DNA of 64,000 bases from a virus (IMGVR_UViG_3300023442_000001:1-64000); one strand, 5' to 3'; counted from the stretch's first letter, positions 51,542 through 61,439 are shown. A program made the numbers and translations. Notes: a model not told the origin generated them from the letters alone.

Positions 51542-54495
51542 TAGAATAATTCTCCGCTTAATATTTTCTGAACATATGGGCTAGCAGCTTCTATCATTTG
51601 ATCAAACCAACCCATGGCTTTTTCTTTACCTTGATTTACGATGTTTTGCAGATTTTCAGTATTAAAATTTGAAATTTGAATCATAGTAGATTCTAATGCT
51701 TTTTGGAAAGCTTCTCTTCCCTGTTTAGCTTGTTCTTCTAGATTTTTCATAATCTTATTAATATTTTCTTCATTTAACCCTCTCGATCTAAGTTCTTTCA
51801 TAATCTCTGCTCTAATAACAGCTTCTTTATCTTTATATATGTCGAACATTTCTTTAGCTTTAACATTTCCAGTATCTTTCAAGCCCATAACTTTTTGTAA
51901 AAATTCTTGACTTTCAGTTCTCGCTACTGATTTTAATTCAGAATATTTATCTTTTAACAATCGTAATTTTTCTGCATCGAACTTATCCATGATTTTCATA
52001 TATTGTCGCATGACTTCCGGCTTCATAGAATTATAATAAGCTAAAGCAGCCTCTGTTGTTATTCCATATTTTTTTGCAAAATCATTTACTAATTTTCTAC
52101 CTTCAGTTGATAATTCTGTTAATTTTTTGTGGCCCAAACCTACCATTGCTGTTGTCTTGTCTTTGACATTTTCTACTGTTTTCTTTACATCATATAGTGT
52201 ATCTTTAACAATTTTTTTATTTTCCATAGCTAAATCAATAATTGTGCCTTTCTGACGTAAATAATCTAGAAATGCCTGTTCACGGGCTTTTCCATATCCT
52301 TCAGGGTTTAATCTTGGATCGGGCCAACCATAATGTTTTTTCCAACCAATTTCTTTCCAAAATTGTTTTCTAAGTTTACTAACTTGTTCCGCCCCATACA
52401 TAGCATAAATTTCACTATTTCTTAACATTATTTCTTCTTGGGCTTTCGAAATTAAATGTGCAACATCGGCTGTGAACCATCCATATGTTTCTTTGATCCA
52501 TGACATATCTCGCATTTTAAATTGATTTCGAATATCTAAAAATCTTAAAGCTAATTGATCACCACCTCGAACTTTTTCTAAAACTTTGTTTCCTATTTCT
52601 GATGTCCGGTTTTGCATTTCCTTATATTGTTCATCAATTCGTTTATTACGTTTATCCATCCATGGTTGAATAAATTTATCATTGATCCAAGATCCAATGG
52701 CAGTTCCGATTGAGCCCGATATAATTAATGGCATCACTTCTGGAATAAAGCCTGCAATTGTCGATCCCATAGATTTTACAGCGGAACTGGCAAAAATGGC
52801 TGTGGCACCTTGAATGACGAAATCTTTAACACCTCCAATAAATGATGTAATGGTATCTTTAATTCCTGATAAGAAAGAACCTGCTAAATTCTTTAGAGTA
52901 AAAAATGAATTTTTTATAAAATCCCATATGGCTCTAACTTTTTGGCGTTTTGTTTCTGAAATATATGTATCCGCTACTAGCGTTATTTTTTTAGAAATAT
53001 GTTCTAATTGTAAAGCTGCTACTTCACTAAAATATGCCGTGGCAAACGTAGAAATACGTTCCCCTTCTGGAATTCTTAACAAAGCACGAGTCGTTAATTT
53101 TAATTTCTTTTCTCCGGCTTTATACGCATGTCCTAATAACCCGAAAGCTCTTCCTAATGGAACTCCGACTGTTCGGCCTAATAATTTTTTAGTCCCTGCC
53201 CCAATTAAGGTTCCTATATCTTCAACCATCCAAGCGGGAGCCTGTTTTCCTCGTTTCTGAAAAGCCGCTTCAATCCATCTGGTAACGACAGATACTTTAT
53301 TTCTCTTTTCGAGTAATTGTTCTGGATAATCTCTTCCAGTAATGGCAGCCGCCATATCTCTTAACGGAAAATACATATTATAAATATAATTTTTAATATT
53401 TTCTAATTGCCACATAAGGCCAGTATAAATAAGATGAAGTGTTTGAATTTGGTTTTGCACAGGATGATTCGTTCTGGGTAAATCATTGGCAAACATAGGT
53501 CTCTGACGAATTAATCCAAATAACGTTAATTTTCCAAAACCAACACTCTGCTTAAAAAACCATGCACCAAAGCGGAAAAAAATATGATTTTCTAATGTGG
53601 TTTCTAATGCATTTTGAAATTGTTTAAAAAAAGTAATTTGTCCAGCCAATGCTAGTTTAATGGATCTTAAATAATTCTCCTGATAATTTTTAAAATTTCT
53701 AATAAAATCCATAAATATATTAGTTTTCTTTGACTCTTCTTCTACAAAAGAACGTAGATTCATATATTGAAGACGTAATCCTTCACTTAATGTTCTTGAT
53801 ACAACTCCAGATTGTTCCTGTGCCCGTTTATTAATTTCAGCCATTGCTTTTTCCACCGGCATAATAACTTCTGCCGGATGGACATTCACCATTCCTCCTT
53901 TTGTAACATATCCCCCAACTTGCAGGCTTGGAATTTTAAACATCTTTTTTAAATTTAATTTACCACCAAAAATATCTTTTATTTTTGAAAATCCACCTTT
54001 AAATATATCTGCTATTCCAGCGGCAATACTTCCAAACATAGAAGAAACTTTTTCTTTGACACTTTCAGCAATTTTTCTAAATGTTGGCGTTTCAAAAAAT
54101 TTCCCAATAAAATAACCAAACACTGGAGATATATTTCTAAACATCTGTGCAGCAATAGCTTGTTTATTAAAACTAATATCTTCAGAGATTACGTTTTTTA
54201 TTTCGTTTGCTGTATCAGCTAAAGCTTTAATTGATCCTTTTGTCAATTCAGTTGTCTGTTTTAAGGATTCTCTCGTAATTGTTTCAGTAGCTTTAATCAT
54301 ACGAACCATCAGTCTATTCACATTATTGACAAGATCTGATGATTCCTTTTTCATGGTTTTTAATTCTTTTATTTTTTTAGCTTCATCTGTTTTTGGAACT
54401 TTTTCTAATAATGACTTAGATGGATTTATCTGACGCAATCGCTGATCAGCATTTTTTTCCATCAAATTAACTATCTGTTTCGTTGTCTTTGCCAT
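51541..54495 (-). CDS. Tape measure protein
   Basis: 984 residues, mostly helical, with hydrophobic stretches (VKSMGSTIAGFIPEVMPLII and similar) and the motif GGYVTKGGMVNVHPAEVIMP typical of tape measure proteins. Using the known rule of about 0.15 nm per residue, the tail would be about 148 nm long. Such proteins sit in the tube and are ejected first. ATG at 54495 without a strong ribosome site; coupled to the upstream gene. Confidence 0.85.
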   Translation of the reverse strand: MAKTTKQIVNLMEKNADQRLRQINPSKSLLEKVPKTDEAKKIKELKTMKKESSDLVNNVNRLMVRMIKATETITRESLKQTTELTKGSIKALADTANEIKNVISEDISFNKQAIAAQMFRNISPVFGYFIGKFFETPTFRKIAESVKEKVSSMFGSIAAGIADIFKGGFSKIKDIFGGKLNLKKMFKIPSLQVGGYVTKGGMVNVHPAEVIMPVEKAMAEINKRAQEQSGVVSRTLSEGLRLQYMNLRSFVEEESKKTNIFMDFIRNFKNYQENYLRSIKLALAGQITFFKQFQNALETTLENHIFFRFGAWFFKQSVGFGKLTLFGLIRQRPMFANDLPRTNHPVQNQIQTLHLIYTGLMWQLENIKNYIYNMYFPLRDMAAAITGRDYPEQLLEKRNKVSVVTRWIEAAFQKRGKQAPAWMVEDIGTLIGAGTKKLLGRTVGVPLGRAFGLLGHAYKAGEKKLKLTTRALLRIPEGERISTFATAYFSEVAALQLEHISKKITLVADTYISETKRQKVRAIWDFIKNSFFTLKNLAGSFLSGIKDTITSFIGGVKDFVIQGATAIFASSAVKSMGSTIAGFIPEVMPLIISGSIGTAIGSWINDKFIQPWMDKRNKRIDEQYKEMQNRTSEIGNKVLEKVRGGDQLALRFLDIRNQFKMRDMSWIKETYGWFTADVAHLISKAQEEIMLRNSEIYAMYGAEQVSKLRKQFWKEIGWKKHYGWPDPRLNPEGYGKAREQAFLDYLRQKGTIIDLAMENKKIVKDTLYDVKKTVENVKDKTTAMVGLGHKKLTELSTEGRKLVNDFAKKYGITTEAALAYYNSMKPEVMRQYMKIMDKFDAEKLRLLKDKYSELKSVARTESQEFLQKVMGLKDTGNVKAKEMFDIYKDKEAVIRAEIMKELRSRGLNEENINKIMKNLEEQAKQGREAFQKALESTMIQISNFNTENLQNIVNQGKEKAMGWFDQMIEAASPYVQKILSGELF

Positions 54496-54497
54496 TG

Positions 54498-55412
54498 TTA
54501 TGGATTCCTATTTTTAACTAAGGTTTTTAAAGCAAGAATGACTAACCTGTCATTTGGATTGGATTCTGCTAAAATAGCAAGAACTTCAGAAGGAGCCCAT
54601 AATTCTTGTATGAAAAAAATTCCACTTGCTGGAGTAATCCCAAGCTTGTTATAAGCTTTCTTTACCGAATTATAAAAAGATATAAATGCATTATCTAAAT
54701 TTAAACTTTCCCCTTTAAGAAGAAAATCTTCTATAATGGAATCTTGTATATATTCAATCATAAATTTCATGTCTCTTGATTCAAATAAAGGATAAACTCT
54801 TTTTTTCCATCCATCCTTACCTAATTTTTTAAAATTTCCTTTTCTCTCTATATCATAGTATATGAATCTTATGAAATCATTTAATGCTTTTTTATTTGTA
54901 ATTATTTCTTCTGCAAGATTTTCAAATAAATTTTGATAAAAAACTAATAATGGTTTTTGAAAATATTTTAATATATCTATTTTAGATGAATACATATGCA
55001 TTAATTCATGTAATAAAATTTTTCCAACAAAATCATCATCTGTAAATCCCAAAAAATTTGTCATTTTTTCAATAAAAATAAAAATTTTATCATCTAATAA
55101 ACTAAATAATGCTAAGGCATTTTTTGCATTTCTTATATCATTTGGTGGATAATTTTTAATCTTATGAACTAATTTATCTATAAAATTTTTATCCCTATAA
55201 ACAGGAAGAATAATGCCTTTTTGTATTAATTCAATAATGGGTGTATTTAAATTATTTTTCTGAAAAAAATCAGATTCATCTACCATTTTTATAAAACGTT
55301 GCACTAACGTTTGATTTGTATATAATGTTCCAACAGATGCTTTGATAGGTATATTTTTTGTTAAAGGTGTTTTCGCCCAAAATTCAGATATATAAGATGA
55401 TTTATTTTCCAT
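54498..55412 (-). CDS. Helical protein with HExxH motif
   Basis: 304 residues. KILLHELMHMYSSK (about residues 136-149) has HExxH, the zinc metalloprotease signature, in a helix, with no third ligand that I can assign. The rest is helical. It lies between the tape measure and terminase genes in one operon. It may be a structural protein without activity or a virion metalloprotease. The start ATG abuts the terminase stop. Confidence 0.55.
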   Translation of the reverse strand: MENKSSYISEFWAKTPLTKNIPIKASVGTLYTNQTLVQRFIKMVDESDFFQKNNLNTPIIELIQKGIILPVYRDKNFIDKLVHKIKNYPPNDIRNAKNALALFSLLDDKIFIFIEKMTNFLGFTDDDFVGKILLHELMHMYSSKIDILKYFQKPLLVFYQNLFENLAEEIITNKKALNDFIRFIYYDIERKGNFKKLGKDGWKKRVYPLFESRDMKFMIEYIQDSIIEDFLLKGESLNLDNAFISFYNSVKKAYNKLGITPASGIFFIQELWAPSEVLAILAESNPNDRLVILALKTLVKNRNP

Positions 55413-57080
55413 TTAAAAATCTCTCCCGTTAAAAAATCCAAATAAATCCATAGCATTATCATTTATTTGTTTACTATCTGAGATAAATTGATTTTGTTGC
55501 TCTATAATTTCGTTAATGTTTAAGGGGTCTATCGTATTTTCGTAGTTATTATTTAATACATTTGAAATTTCAGATAAAACTTCTTTATTGTTTTTTATAT
55601 AAAGTGAAAATGTACTTGAACAATATTTTCGAACATAAAATACAAATGCAGCCGTCAATGCGATGTCATCTTTTAATCCAGGCCCTGCTTCAACTCTCCC
55701 ATTCTTTTTCTGTTCTAATCCTACAAGTTGTAATGCTAATCTTTCTGATTTAATTATTTCAGGAAATTCAGATACATAACTATAAAGAGCTTCTATCATT
55801 AATGGACGGGTTTTCGGATTTGTATTTACTCCAGGATAAAACTTACCATTTCGTTCTTCTTTGAAAATATTGTAATTATAATTAACATCACGGCCTAAAG
55901 TTTCAATTATTTGATTTCCATATGAATTAGATTCTATTATAAGAATATTATTTGGAAATATTTGATTAACATATCGTATTACTTCAATAAATTCAAAAAC
56001 TTCGCTTTTACATTCAAAATCAGCTATTTGGTTAACAGTTTCATAATCCCAAACGCTTATGGCAGAATTATCATTTCCATGAGGGGATGCGGTATCGATT
56101 CCAATTAAATAAAAATTCTTTTTATCAGGTTTTTCAAATATCCACAATTCTCCTGTTTTGATTCTTGTTTTGATTATAGGGGAACAGCAATTATTTTGAA
56201 GCGTTCGACATATATCGGTATCAAAAAACGATCCACCCCCAGGTAAGAATTTTAATTCTAATTCTTGGTCAATTTTATCTTGATTATATTGAAATAATCT
56301 TTTTTGGTTTTCATACCATTCTGGATCATTTGCTAATTCAGGAATATCACTCCAATGAATTCTAAACGGAGTAAATATATCGTTTTCTTGTAACGCTGCC
56401 ATATATCGTTCGTAAAACCATTTACCAACGCCCTCAACTTTGTTTGGAGTTGATAGAATAACGGTTCCATAAGGAATTCCTTTCATTCTTGCGTTCTTTT
56501 GACTTGTGGCTAGAGCTGGAACAATTGCTGTCCATGCTGTATCGATATGTTTGATAAATGCTGCCTCATCTATCACTAAAAATGTAATTGATTTACCGCG
56601 TAATGTTTTTTCTGGAGCATTCGGATTAACAGGCGAGGCGAATACTTTACTCCCGTTTGTCAGAATGAATGATTGTTCTGTTTTCTTAGCAAACCCTTTA
56701 CCTGAAACTCCACCAGATGGCTTCATCCAAGAAGGAAGTTTTTCAATCATTCCACGTATATCACGAGAAAAGTCCGTGGCTTCTTTTGCATCTTTTGAGA
56801 TAATTCCGATGACAACATTATCGTAGAAAATAACCAACCAGGCACATAAAGCTTTTGTAATTGTTGAAATACCAATTTGTCTTGATTTGAGAACGATAAC
56901 GTGATGTCTATTTAAAATTGTGTTTACTAATTCATTTTGGACATCATATGGTTTAAAGTAAACGTCCCCACCAGGCAATTCAATTTTAATATAATTTGAA
57001 CAAAAAAAATCAAAATTATTTTTACATAAAAGATATTCTGATAGATAGTCTTCTAATTTGTCTTTTTTAGTACGAGACAT
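55413..57080 (-). CDS. terL: Large terminase subunit
   Basis: 555 residues. ATPase part: VIVLKSRQIGISTITKA (Walker A of the terminase type), FLVIDEAAFI (Walker B) and TVILSTPNKVEG (coupling motif). Nuclease part: YLIGIDTASPHGNDNSAI, LIIESNSYGNQ and GPGLKDDIALTAAF give the three acidic positions. The T4 gp17-like protein cuts and pumps genomic DNA into the prohead. ATG at 57080 overlaps the hub stop. No small subunit is recognised nearby. Confidence 0.95.
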   Translation of the reverse strand: MSRTKKDKLEDYLSEYLLCKNNFDFFCSNYIKIELPGGDVYFKPYDVQNELVNTILNRHHVIVLKSRQIGISTITKALCAWLVIFYDNVVIGIISKDAKEATDFSRDIRGMIEKLPSWMKPSGGVSGKGFAKKTEQSFILTNGSKVFASPVNPNAPEKTLRGKSITFLVIDEAAFIKHIDTAWTAIVPALATSQKNARMKGIPYGTVILSTPNKVEGVGKWFYERYMAALQENDIFTPFRIHWSDIPELANDPEWYENQKRLFQYNQDKIDQELELKFLPGGGSFFDTDICRTLQNNCCSPIIKTRIKTGELWIFEKPDKKNFYLIGIDTASPHGNDNSAISVWDYETVNQIADFECKSEVFEFIEVIRYVNQIFPNNILIIESNSYGNQIIETLGRDVNYNYNIFKEERNGKFYPGVNTNPKTRPLMIEALYSYVSEFPEIIKSERLALQLVGLEQKKNGRVEAGPGLKDDIALTAAFVFYVRKYCSSTFSLYIKNNKEVLSEISNVLNNNYENTIDPLNINEIIEQQNQFISDSKQINDNAMDLFGFFNGRDF

Positions 57081-58297
57081 TAATAAACCCTCATTGTCCG
57101 CGCTCCTAACATTTCAACATCCATAACCCAAATCTGATCATATCTAAAACTGTAATTGACCCCGAAACAAATATATTTTCCATATAAATCTTTATATTTT
57201 TCAGATGTAAAATCTAAAATAAAAGCATTCCCAACTTGTTTAAAATCAGATAATTTATACCCTCGTGAAATATGAAAGCTGACCATGCTCAGATTAGCGA
57301 TTTGTTTTAATAATTTAAAATCTATAAAATCATCAGTACCTAACTGTGTACCGGTTGTATATGTTCCTGTGGTATTTTTAATTTCATCTAAAATAAATAA
57401 ATTATTATTTTGATGTTTCAACCCATATTCATTAATTAATTCTTCTATAGAATATGTTTTAATCTCATATAAATTATCTTTAGGTGATATAATATATTTT
57501 TGATTAAATGTTAGACTTCCAATTAACGAATTTAAATTATATGAAGATTTAACATCGCTTGTGATGATATATTGATTATCTGTTAAGGATTCTATCCGAT
57601 TTAAATTTTGTTGATCATCGACGGATAATTGTGTGGCTATAAATATTTCTCTGGAGTTAAATCTTTGAGTTAAATTATATAGACTTAATTTTCCAGTTTC
57701 ATCAGAAAAAAATGCAGAAATTCCTTCAAATATTCCATATACATCTTTTAGATATTTTAAGTGATTAATACATGAAGATGGGGGTAATAAAAATTGTTTA
57801 AAATGAAGATTTCGTATTCTGTCAGAATCAAGTTCAAAACCAGCTATATTTATAATATCTTGAATAATATTTTCTAACATAACATCATGATAAACTTTAT
57901 TGATAATTTTTTTATATTTAATAAATGGGTCAAGAGGAACAGATGTAATAATAAATGGGACATAATCTTTTTGGCTTTGTTCATCGCCAACTAATTTACT
58001 GCCTATTGGCATCGGAAATTTACTTTCGAGATGAATAAGACGAAATGATAATTCATCTATAGTTGTTTGATCTTCGCTTGATAATTGTTCAATTTTTAAA
58101 TCTATACGTTTGTCTCCATATATTTGATCTAATAAAATAGAATCTGGGGGTAATAAAAATTTGAGTTCTATAATAGGATAGATTGTTGATAAATTATACG
58201 AAATATTACATCCAACCAAATCACCCGAATAATCTTCTCCGCCAATGAATACTTTAATATCAAATTCATTACGCGGAGTTAATGGTTTAACAGACAT
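57080..58297 (-). CDS. Baseplate hub protein (gp27/gpD-like)
   Basis: 405 residues, ATG at 58297 with AAAGGAGA. The N-terminal domain (FDIKVFIGGEDYSGDLVGCN, then LKFLLPPDS) and the central PFIITSVPLD, NHLKYLKDVYGIFEGISAFF are of the late-control-D / gp27 type that forms the ring under the tube. First gene of the minus late operon, behind promoter copy 8. Confidence 0.75.
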   Translation of the reverse strand: MSVKPLTPRNEFDIKVFIGGEDYSGDLVGCNISYNLSTIYPIIELKFLLPPDSILLDQIYGDKRIDLKIEQLSSEDQTTIDELSFRLIHLESKFPMPIGSKLVGDEQSQKDYVPFIITSVPLDPFIKYKKIINKVYHDVMLENIIQDIINIAGFELDSDRIRNLHFKQFLLPPSSCINHLKYLKDVYGIFEGISAFFSDETGKLSLYNLTQRFNSREIFIATQLSVDDQQNLNRIESLTDNQYIITSDVKSSYNLNSLIGSLTFNQKYIISPKDNLYEIKTYSIEELINEYGLKHQNNNLFILDEIKNTTGTYTTGTQLGTDDFIDFKLLKQIANLSMVSFHISRGYKLSDFKQVGNAFILDFTSEKYKDLYGKYICFGVNYSFRYDQIWVMDVEMLGARTMRVY

Positions 58298-58345
58298 CTA
58301 AATCTCCTTTTTATTATTTAAAAATTATGTCGCACTCTCCCATGA

Positions 58346-58361
58346 TTTGTTCTCACCCCCC
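58346..58361 (-). promoter_or_regulatory. Candidate phage late promoter, copy 8 (minus strand)
   Basis: On the minus strand it reads GGGGGGTGAGAACAAA, then TCATGGGAG, 48 bases before the hub ATG. The only copy on this strand, and it faces the only minus-strand structural operon, which supports an oriented function. Confidence 0.75.
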
Positions 58362-58390
58362 ATTTCTCCATAAAAATTAATAATTTAGAC

Positions 58391-58427
58391 AAAAAAATAG
58401 GGGATGGAGAGATTTTCTCTCCATCCC
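58391..58427 (-). terminator. Minus-strand terminator of the 58447-59331 gene
   Basis: GGGATGGAGAG (58401-58411) and CTCTCCATCCC (58417-58427) with ATTTT as loop; on the minus strand a CTATTTTTTT run follows. It separates the RNA polymerase operon from promoter copy 8. Confidence 0.9.
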
Positions 58428-58446
58428 ACCAGAAGGAGGGAGGGAA

Positions 58447-59331
58447 TTATCTGATGAGTTCTGCCATTTCTGTCGGGATAATTAGAACAGTTTCGGCAAG
58501 GTTTTCCATCATTTTTTTAACATTAAGACTACGCACATTTGTTGCGTATTTTGCAATCAAAAGAAACATATCCCATGCACTCAGACTTCCTTTAGAATTC
58601 ATAATATTTTGCATTTCGTCTGTTATTTGTGCAGATCTCCGTTTCCCAAATTCCTCTAACATAGCTACCGTATTTGTAATATCATCTTCGGTGTATTTTT
58701 TATTTATCGAAGATTCGATAATAGAATTAATCGATGTATTAAAACGTTCCATATAATTAGATACTACGGAAACACTAAATGTTTTGGCTCCCCGACTATG
58801 AATTTGTCGGAAACGACCAAAAATAGATCCTTTAGGAAGACGGACAGAATAATAATTATTCCCACTATAAATAGATAATCCAAATTGGAGGCTTTTAGCA
58901 AACCGTCCGTCATAAGAATTCATTACCGTAATCATAGGGAAAATATCATCTTGTTCTGGACTCTGTGTAGGATTCCCTAAAACATATTCAGCCATCATAA
59001 AAGAAAAATATGCTCCCATTTCAATTCGTTCTTCTTTGATATTGATATCACCTTCTTGAAGCATATGAATAATTTCATTTCGAATCTTATCATTGCCTTC
59101 AAATTTATAATGCCGAGATACAAATGAAATAAAAACTTGATCATCTAGAGCTTCTTCTGGTTTTCCTGTAAAAACCGCTAGACAATTAATGCGGTCATCT
59201 CGATCCGTTTTTACTTTTCGATATGATACAGATCCTGTTCGATCTGTATAATAAAATGTTCCTCTATCAGAATTTGTAAACCCTAAATCTCGCCAACATT
59301 CTTCAATGTAGCTTCGAGTTTCTTCAGACAT
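58447..59331 (-). CDS. Hypothetical protein, weakly DUF932-like
   Basis: 294 residues, ATG at 59331. The segment VMNSYDGRFAKSLQFGLSIY then IHSRGAKTFSVSV resembles the DUF932 family in order and spacing, but this is weak. The C-terminal half is helical. Ends at a clear terminator. The gene lies with the RNA polymerase and methyltransferase genes rather than with structural genes. Confidence 0.55.
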   Translation of the reverse strand: MSEETRSYIEECWRDLGFTNSDRGTFYYTDRTGSVSYRKVKTDRDDRINCLAVFTGKPEEALDDQVFISFVSRHYKFEGNDKIRNEIIHMLQEGDINIKEERIEMGAYFSFMMAEYVLGNPTQSPEQDDIFPMITVMNSYDGRFAKSLQFGLSIYSGNNYYSVRLPKGSIFGRFRQIHSRGAKTFSVSVVSNYMERFNTSINSIIESSINKKYTEDDITNTVAMLEEFGKRRSAQITDEMQNIMNSKGSLSAWDMFLLIAKYATNVRSLNVKKMMENLAETVLIIPTEMAELIR

Positions 59332-59333
59332 GT

Positions 59334-59894
59334 TTAAATCCTTTCCGCCTCAAAATAAATGTACCAGTCTCGATTATCCATTCGGAAATGTTTAGCTAAT
59401 GCGGTTACTTTAAAATATTTCTCACGTTCAATATAATATTTTACTAATTTTTCTGTCCAAACAGATTGGTGAGGGTCATTTTTCGTATTAAAGATTTCAG
59501 TATGAATTTTTAATAATTGAACATGATAGTGGGTTGAATCCTGAGTATATAAATTTAAAGATTTAGTAACTTCTTCGAAATCAGGCACTACACCAATTAA
59601 TTTCCCGCCTTTAGGCATTACACGATATATACAGTAGAGTAAATAAAATAAAGAATTATCGATTGGAGAAAAATGTTCTAAAATACGATAAGCGTGTACA
59701 TAATCAATTTGAAGTGAACATCCTTCTAAGAATTTAAGAATATCGGTATTTAAATAAATAACATTAGCGTGCATTGTTTTTTCTGGATAATTTCGATCAA
59801 CCAGAATAATTTCATCGAATCCGCCACTATAAAATGGAATATTATTAAAATCAATTCCTGGTCCTGCGCCTAAGATAGCATGACGGTTAGCCAT
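59334..59894 (-). CDS. SAM-dependent methyltransferase-like protein
   Basis: 186 residues, ATG at 59894. HAILGAGPGIDF is a glycine loop of class I methyltransferases, and IDYVHAYRILEHFSPID, then VMPKGGKLIGVVPDF match the post-I motif and the PxGGxL motif of the methyltransferase type 11 group. The substrate is unknown. It overlaps the upstream gene by one base. Confidence 0.7.
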   Translation of the reverse strand: MANRHAILGAGPGIDFNNIPFYSGGFDEIILVDRNYPEKTMHANVIYLNTDILKFLEGCSLQIDYVHAYRILEHFSPIDNSLFYLLYCIYRVMPKGGKLIGVVPDFEEVTKSLNLYTQDSTHYHVQLLKIHTEIFNTKNDPHQSVWTEKLVKYYIEREKYFKVTALAKHFRMDNRDWYIYFEAERI

Positions 59895-60634
59895 TATTTT
59901 AACTCCAAGAAAAATGAAGACAATGCTTTCGTAAATGGATAGAGATAAATATTTAGATATGAATGTTTATCTATTTCATTAACATCGATAAGAGATTTTA
60001 CAGAGCTATCTATATCAATCTTTCCTAATTTTTTAATATAAATAAAACTTCCCTTTTTAGATTTTCTTGGGATTATGAAATCATCTATATTTTGAGATGA
60101 TAAGATCTCTTCTTTAATGCGTTTACAAGTTAAGAATAAACCTCGAATATTAATAAAATTAATTTCATCTAATAATTTTTTTAAATATTTTTCCATACCA
60201 GAATAAAAATTTGAAAGTCCTTTAAATATATATTTTTGATCTTCGGATTTGCCAATAAAAGATTTTCTATTATATGAAATAATAAATTTTGTATAATGTG
60301 CATCCAATCTTAATGGGAGTGAGAAATTCATTTTTTTTAATGGCTTTGTAGTAAAGAAGCCATCAAATTGTCTGATTATTATATCATTTTCTGTAAGTTC
60401 ATTTTCGAATATAATTCGATCAATAGTTTTGATTGTTATATTTCTAATTAAATTTGAAATGTGAGGGTTTTCTCGTTCTATCAAACCAATTTTAATTACA
60501 CGTTCTTGTTTGTTTTCTAACGGGATATCTGAAACATCATATCCTAAATTTTTTAGGACATGATATGCACATGCACTTATATCATAAGAATATAAAGAAT
60601 CATAAATTAGATCAATGTCTTGTCTGATTTTCAT
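59894..60634 (-). CDS. Hypothetical protein with DNA polymerase palm-like features
   Basis: 246 residues from the ATG at 60634; an upstream TTG at 60664 lies in the terminator and is less likely. LYSYDISACAYHVLKNLG looks like motif A of template-dependent polymerases (DxxSxYxxxL). NDIIIRQFDGFFTT, PLRLDAHYTKFIISYNRKSF and IFKGLSNFYSGMEKYL resemble, in order, motif C, the KKRY region and the KG...R region of family B, though one motif C Asp is replaced by Gln. Suggests a small or degenerate polymerase-like protein. This is inference by eye. Confidence 0.45.
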   Translation of the reverse strand: MKIRQDIDLIYDSLYSYDISACAYHVLKNLGYDVSDIPLENKQERVIKIGLIERENPHISNLIRNITIKTIDRIIFENELTENDIIIRQFDGFFTTKPLKKMNFSLPLRLDAHYTKFIISYNRKSFIGKSEDQKYIFKGLSNFYSGMEKYLKKLLDEINFINIRGLFLTCKRIKEEILSSQNIDDFIIPRKSKKGSFIYIKKLGKIDIDSSVKSLIDVNEIDKHSYLNIYLYPFTKALSSFFLELK

Positions 60635-60647
60635 GATTGTATTCGTA

Positions 60648-60673
60648 AAAACCTCTCCCAACAATGTTTTGGG
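60648..60673 (-). terminator. Terminator between the 60687 and 59894 genes
   Basis: AACCTCTCCCA (from 60650) and TGGGAGAGGTT (to 60681) form a long stem around ACAATGTTT; on the minus strand it is followed by TTTTTAC. The stem also contains the distal AGAGG of the following gene's leader. Confidence 0.8.
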
Positions 60674-60686
60674 AGAGGTTTTTATT

Positions 60687-61439
60687 TTAAATGATGTATT
60701 CTTCCCACTTCATAATTGTATGAAGAATCTTAATGGCGTGATTGACGTCTTTAACCTTATCGTGACGCTCGTATAGCTTTGTAAATACATCAATCAATGG
60801 AATTGATTCATTGATCAGTTTATCATAAAAATTATGAAATTCTCTAACATCCACCATAGACTCAAATGGAATGTTCCTAAGATCTGTTGTCATTTCCACA
60901 AGCTTATATCGATCAAGATTTTTCTTAGATTTCGAAATATCCATGCGTGTTGGGATAAAAATTCCTCGATGATATGTTCCATAAAAAATTGTATGTGTAA
61001 TACGCAGACCATACCAACGCATATATTCATCGTTAATTTGAAATTCGATCATATACCCATTGTTATACATTAACATTTGCGTTGGAGCAAGGTCAGGAAC
61101 CTTAATCTTGTGTGTCTTTACAACAGGATAAAGATCATCGACCGATTCATCTTGTTTCGAAGGAGCCACGAAAATAATACATTTATCTACAATAACATGT
61201 GTTCCTTCATCGGGAATGATATTAAGAGATTTTACGGAAGTAATTTCTCGTTTATATTTTTGCCACCATTGAGACAATGATAACATCGAATATTCATTCG
61301 TCACAGGAGTCTCTTCCTGTTGTTCAGGTTCTGAAATAGTTTCTTCCTGGACTAATTTTTCTGGTTCTTGAGCTGTCGGTGGCATAGTTGGAGAAGTTTG
61401 ATTATCAATTCCCTTTAAAAGATTTTGGATGTCAATCAT
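60687..61439 (-). CDS. Hypothetical protein following RNA polymerase beta
   Basis: 250 residues from the ATG at 61439, behind GGGAGAC; an earlier in-frame TTG at 61469 precedes the ribosome site. The first 60 residues are acidic and Pro/Gln-rich (PPTAQEPEKLVQEE), probably disordered; then a folded domain (WYGLRITHTIFYGTYHRGIF) and a helical end. It overlaps the polymerase stop by 8 bases. A partner of the polymerase is conceivable, but no family is recognised. Confidence 0.6.
   Translation of the reverse strand: MIDIQNLLKGIDNQTSPTMPPTAQEPEKLVQEETISEPEQQEETPVTNEYSMLSLSQWWQKYKREITSVKSLNIIPDEGTHVIVDKCIIFVAPSKQDESVDDLYPVVKTHKIKVPDLAPTQMLMYNNGYMIEFQINDEYMRWYGLRITHTIFYGTYHRGIFIPTRMDISKSKKNLDRYKLVEMTTDLRNIPFESMVDVREFHNFYDKLINESIPLIDVFTKLYERHDKVKDVNHAIKILHTIMKWEEYII

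Noticed and set aside
52814-53260. 148-residue plus-strand frame in the tape measure gene
   Set aside because: Antisense to a long, recognisable protein and without an initiation site.
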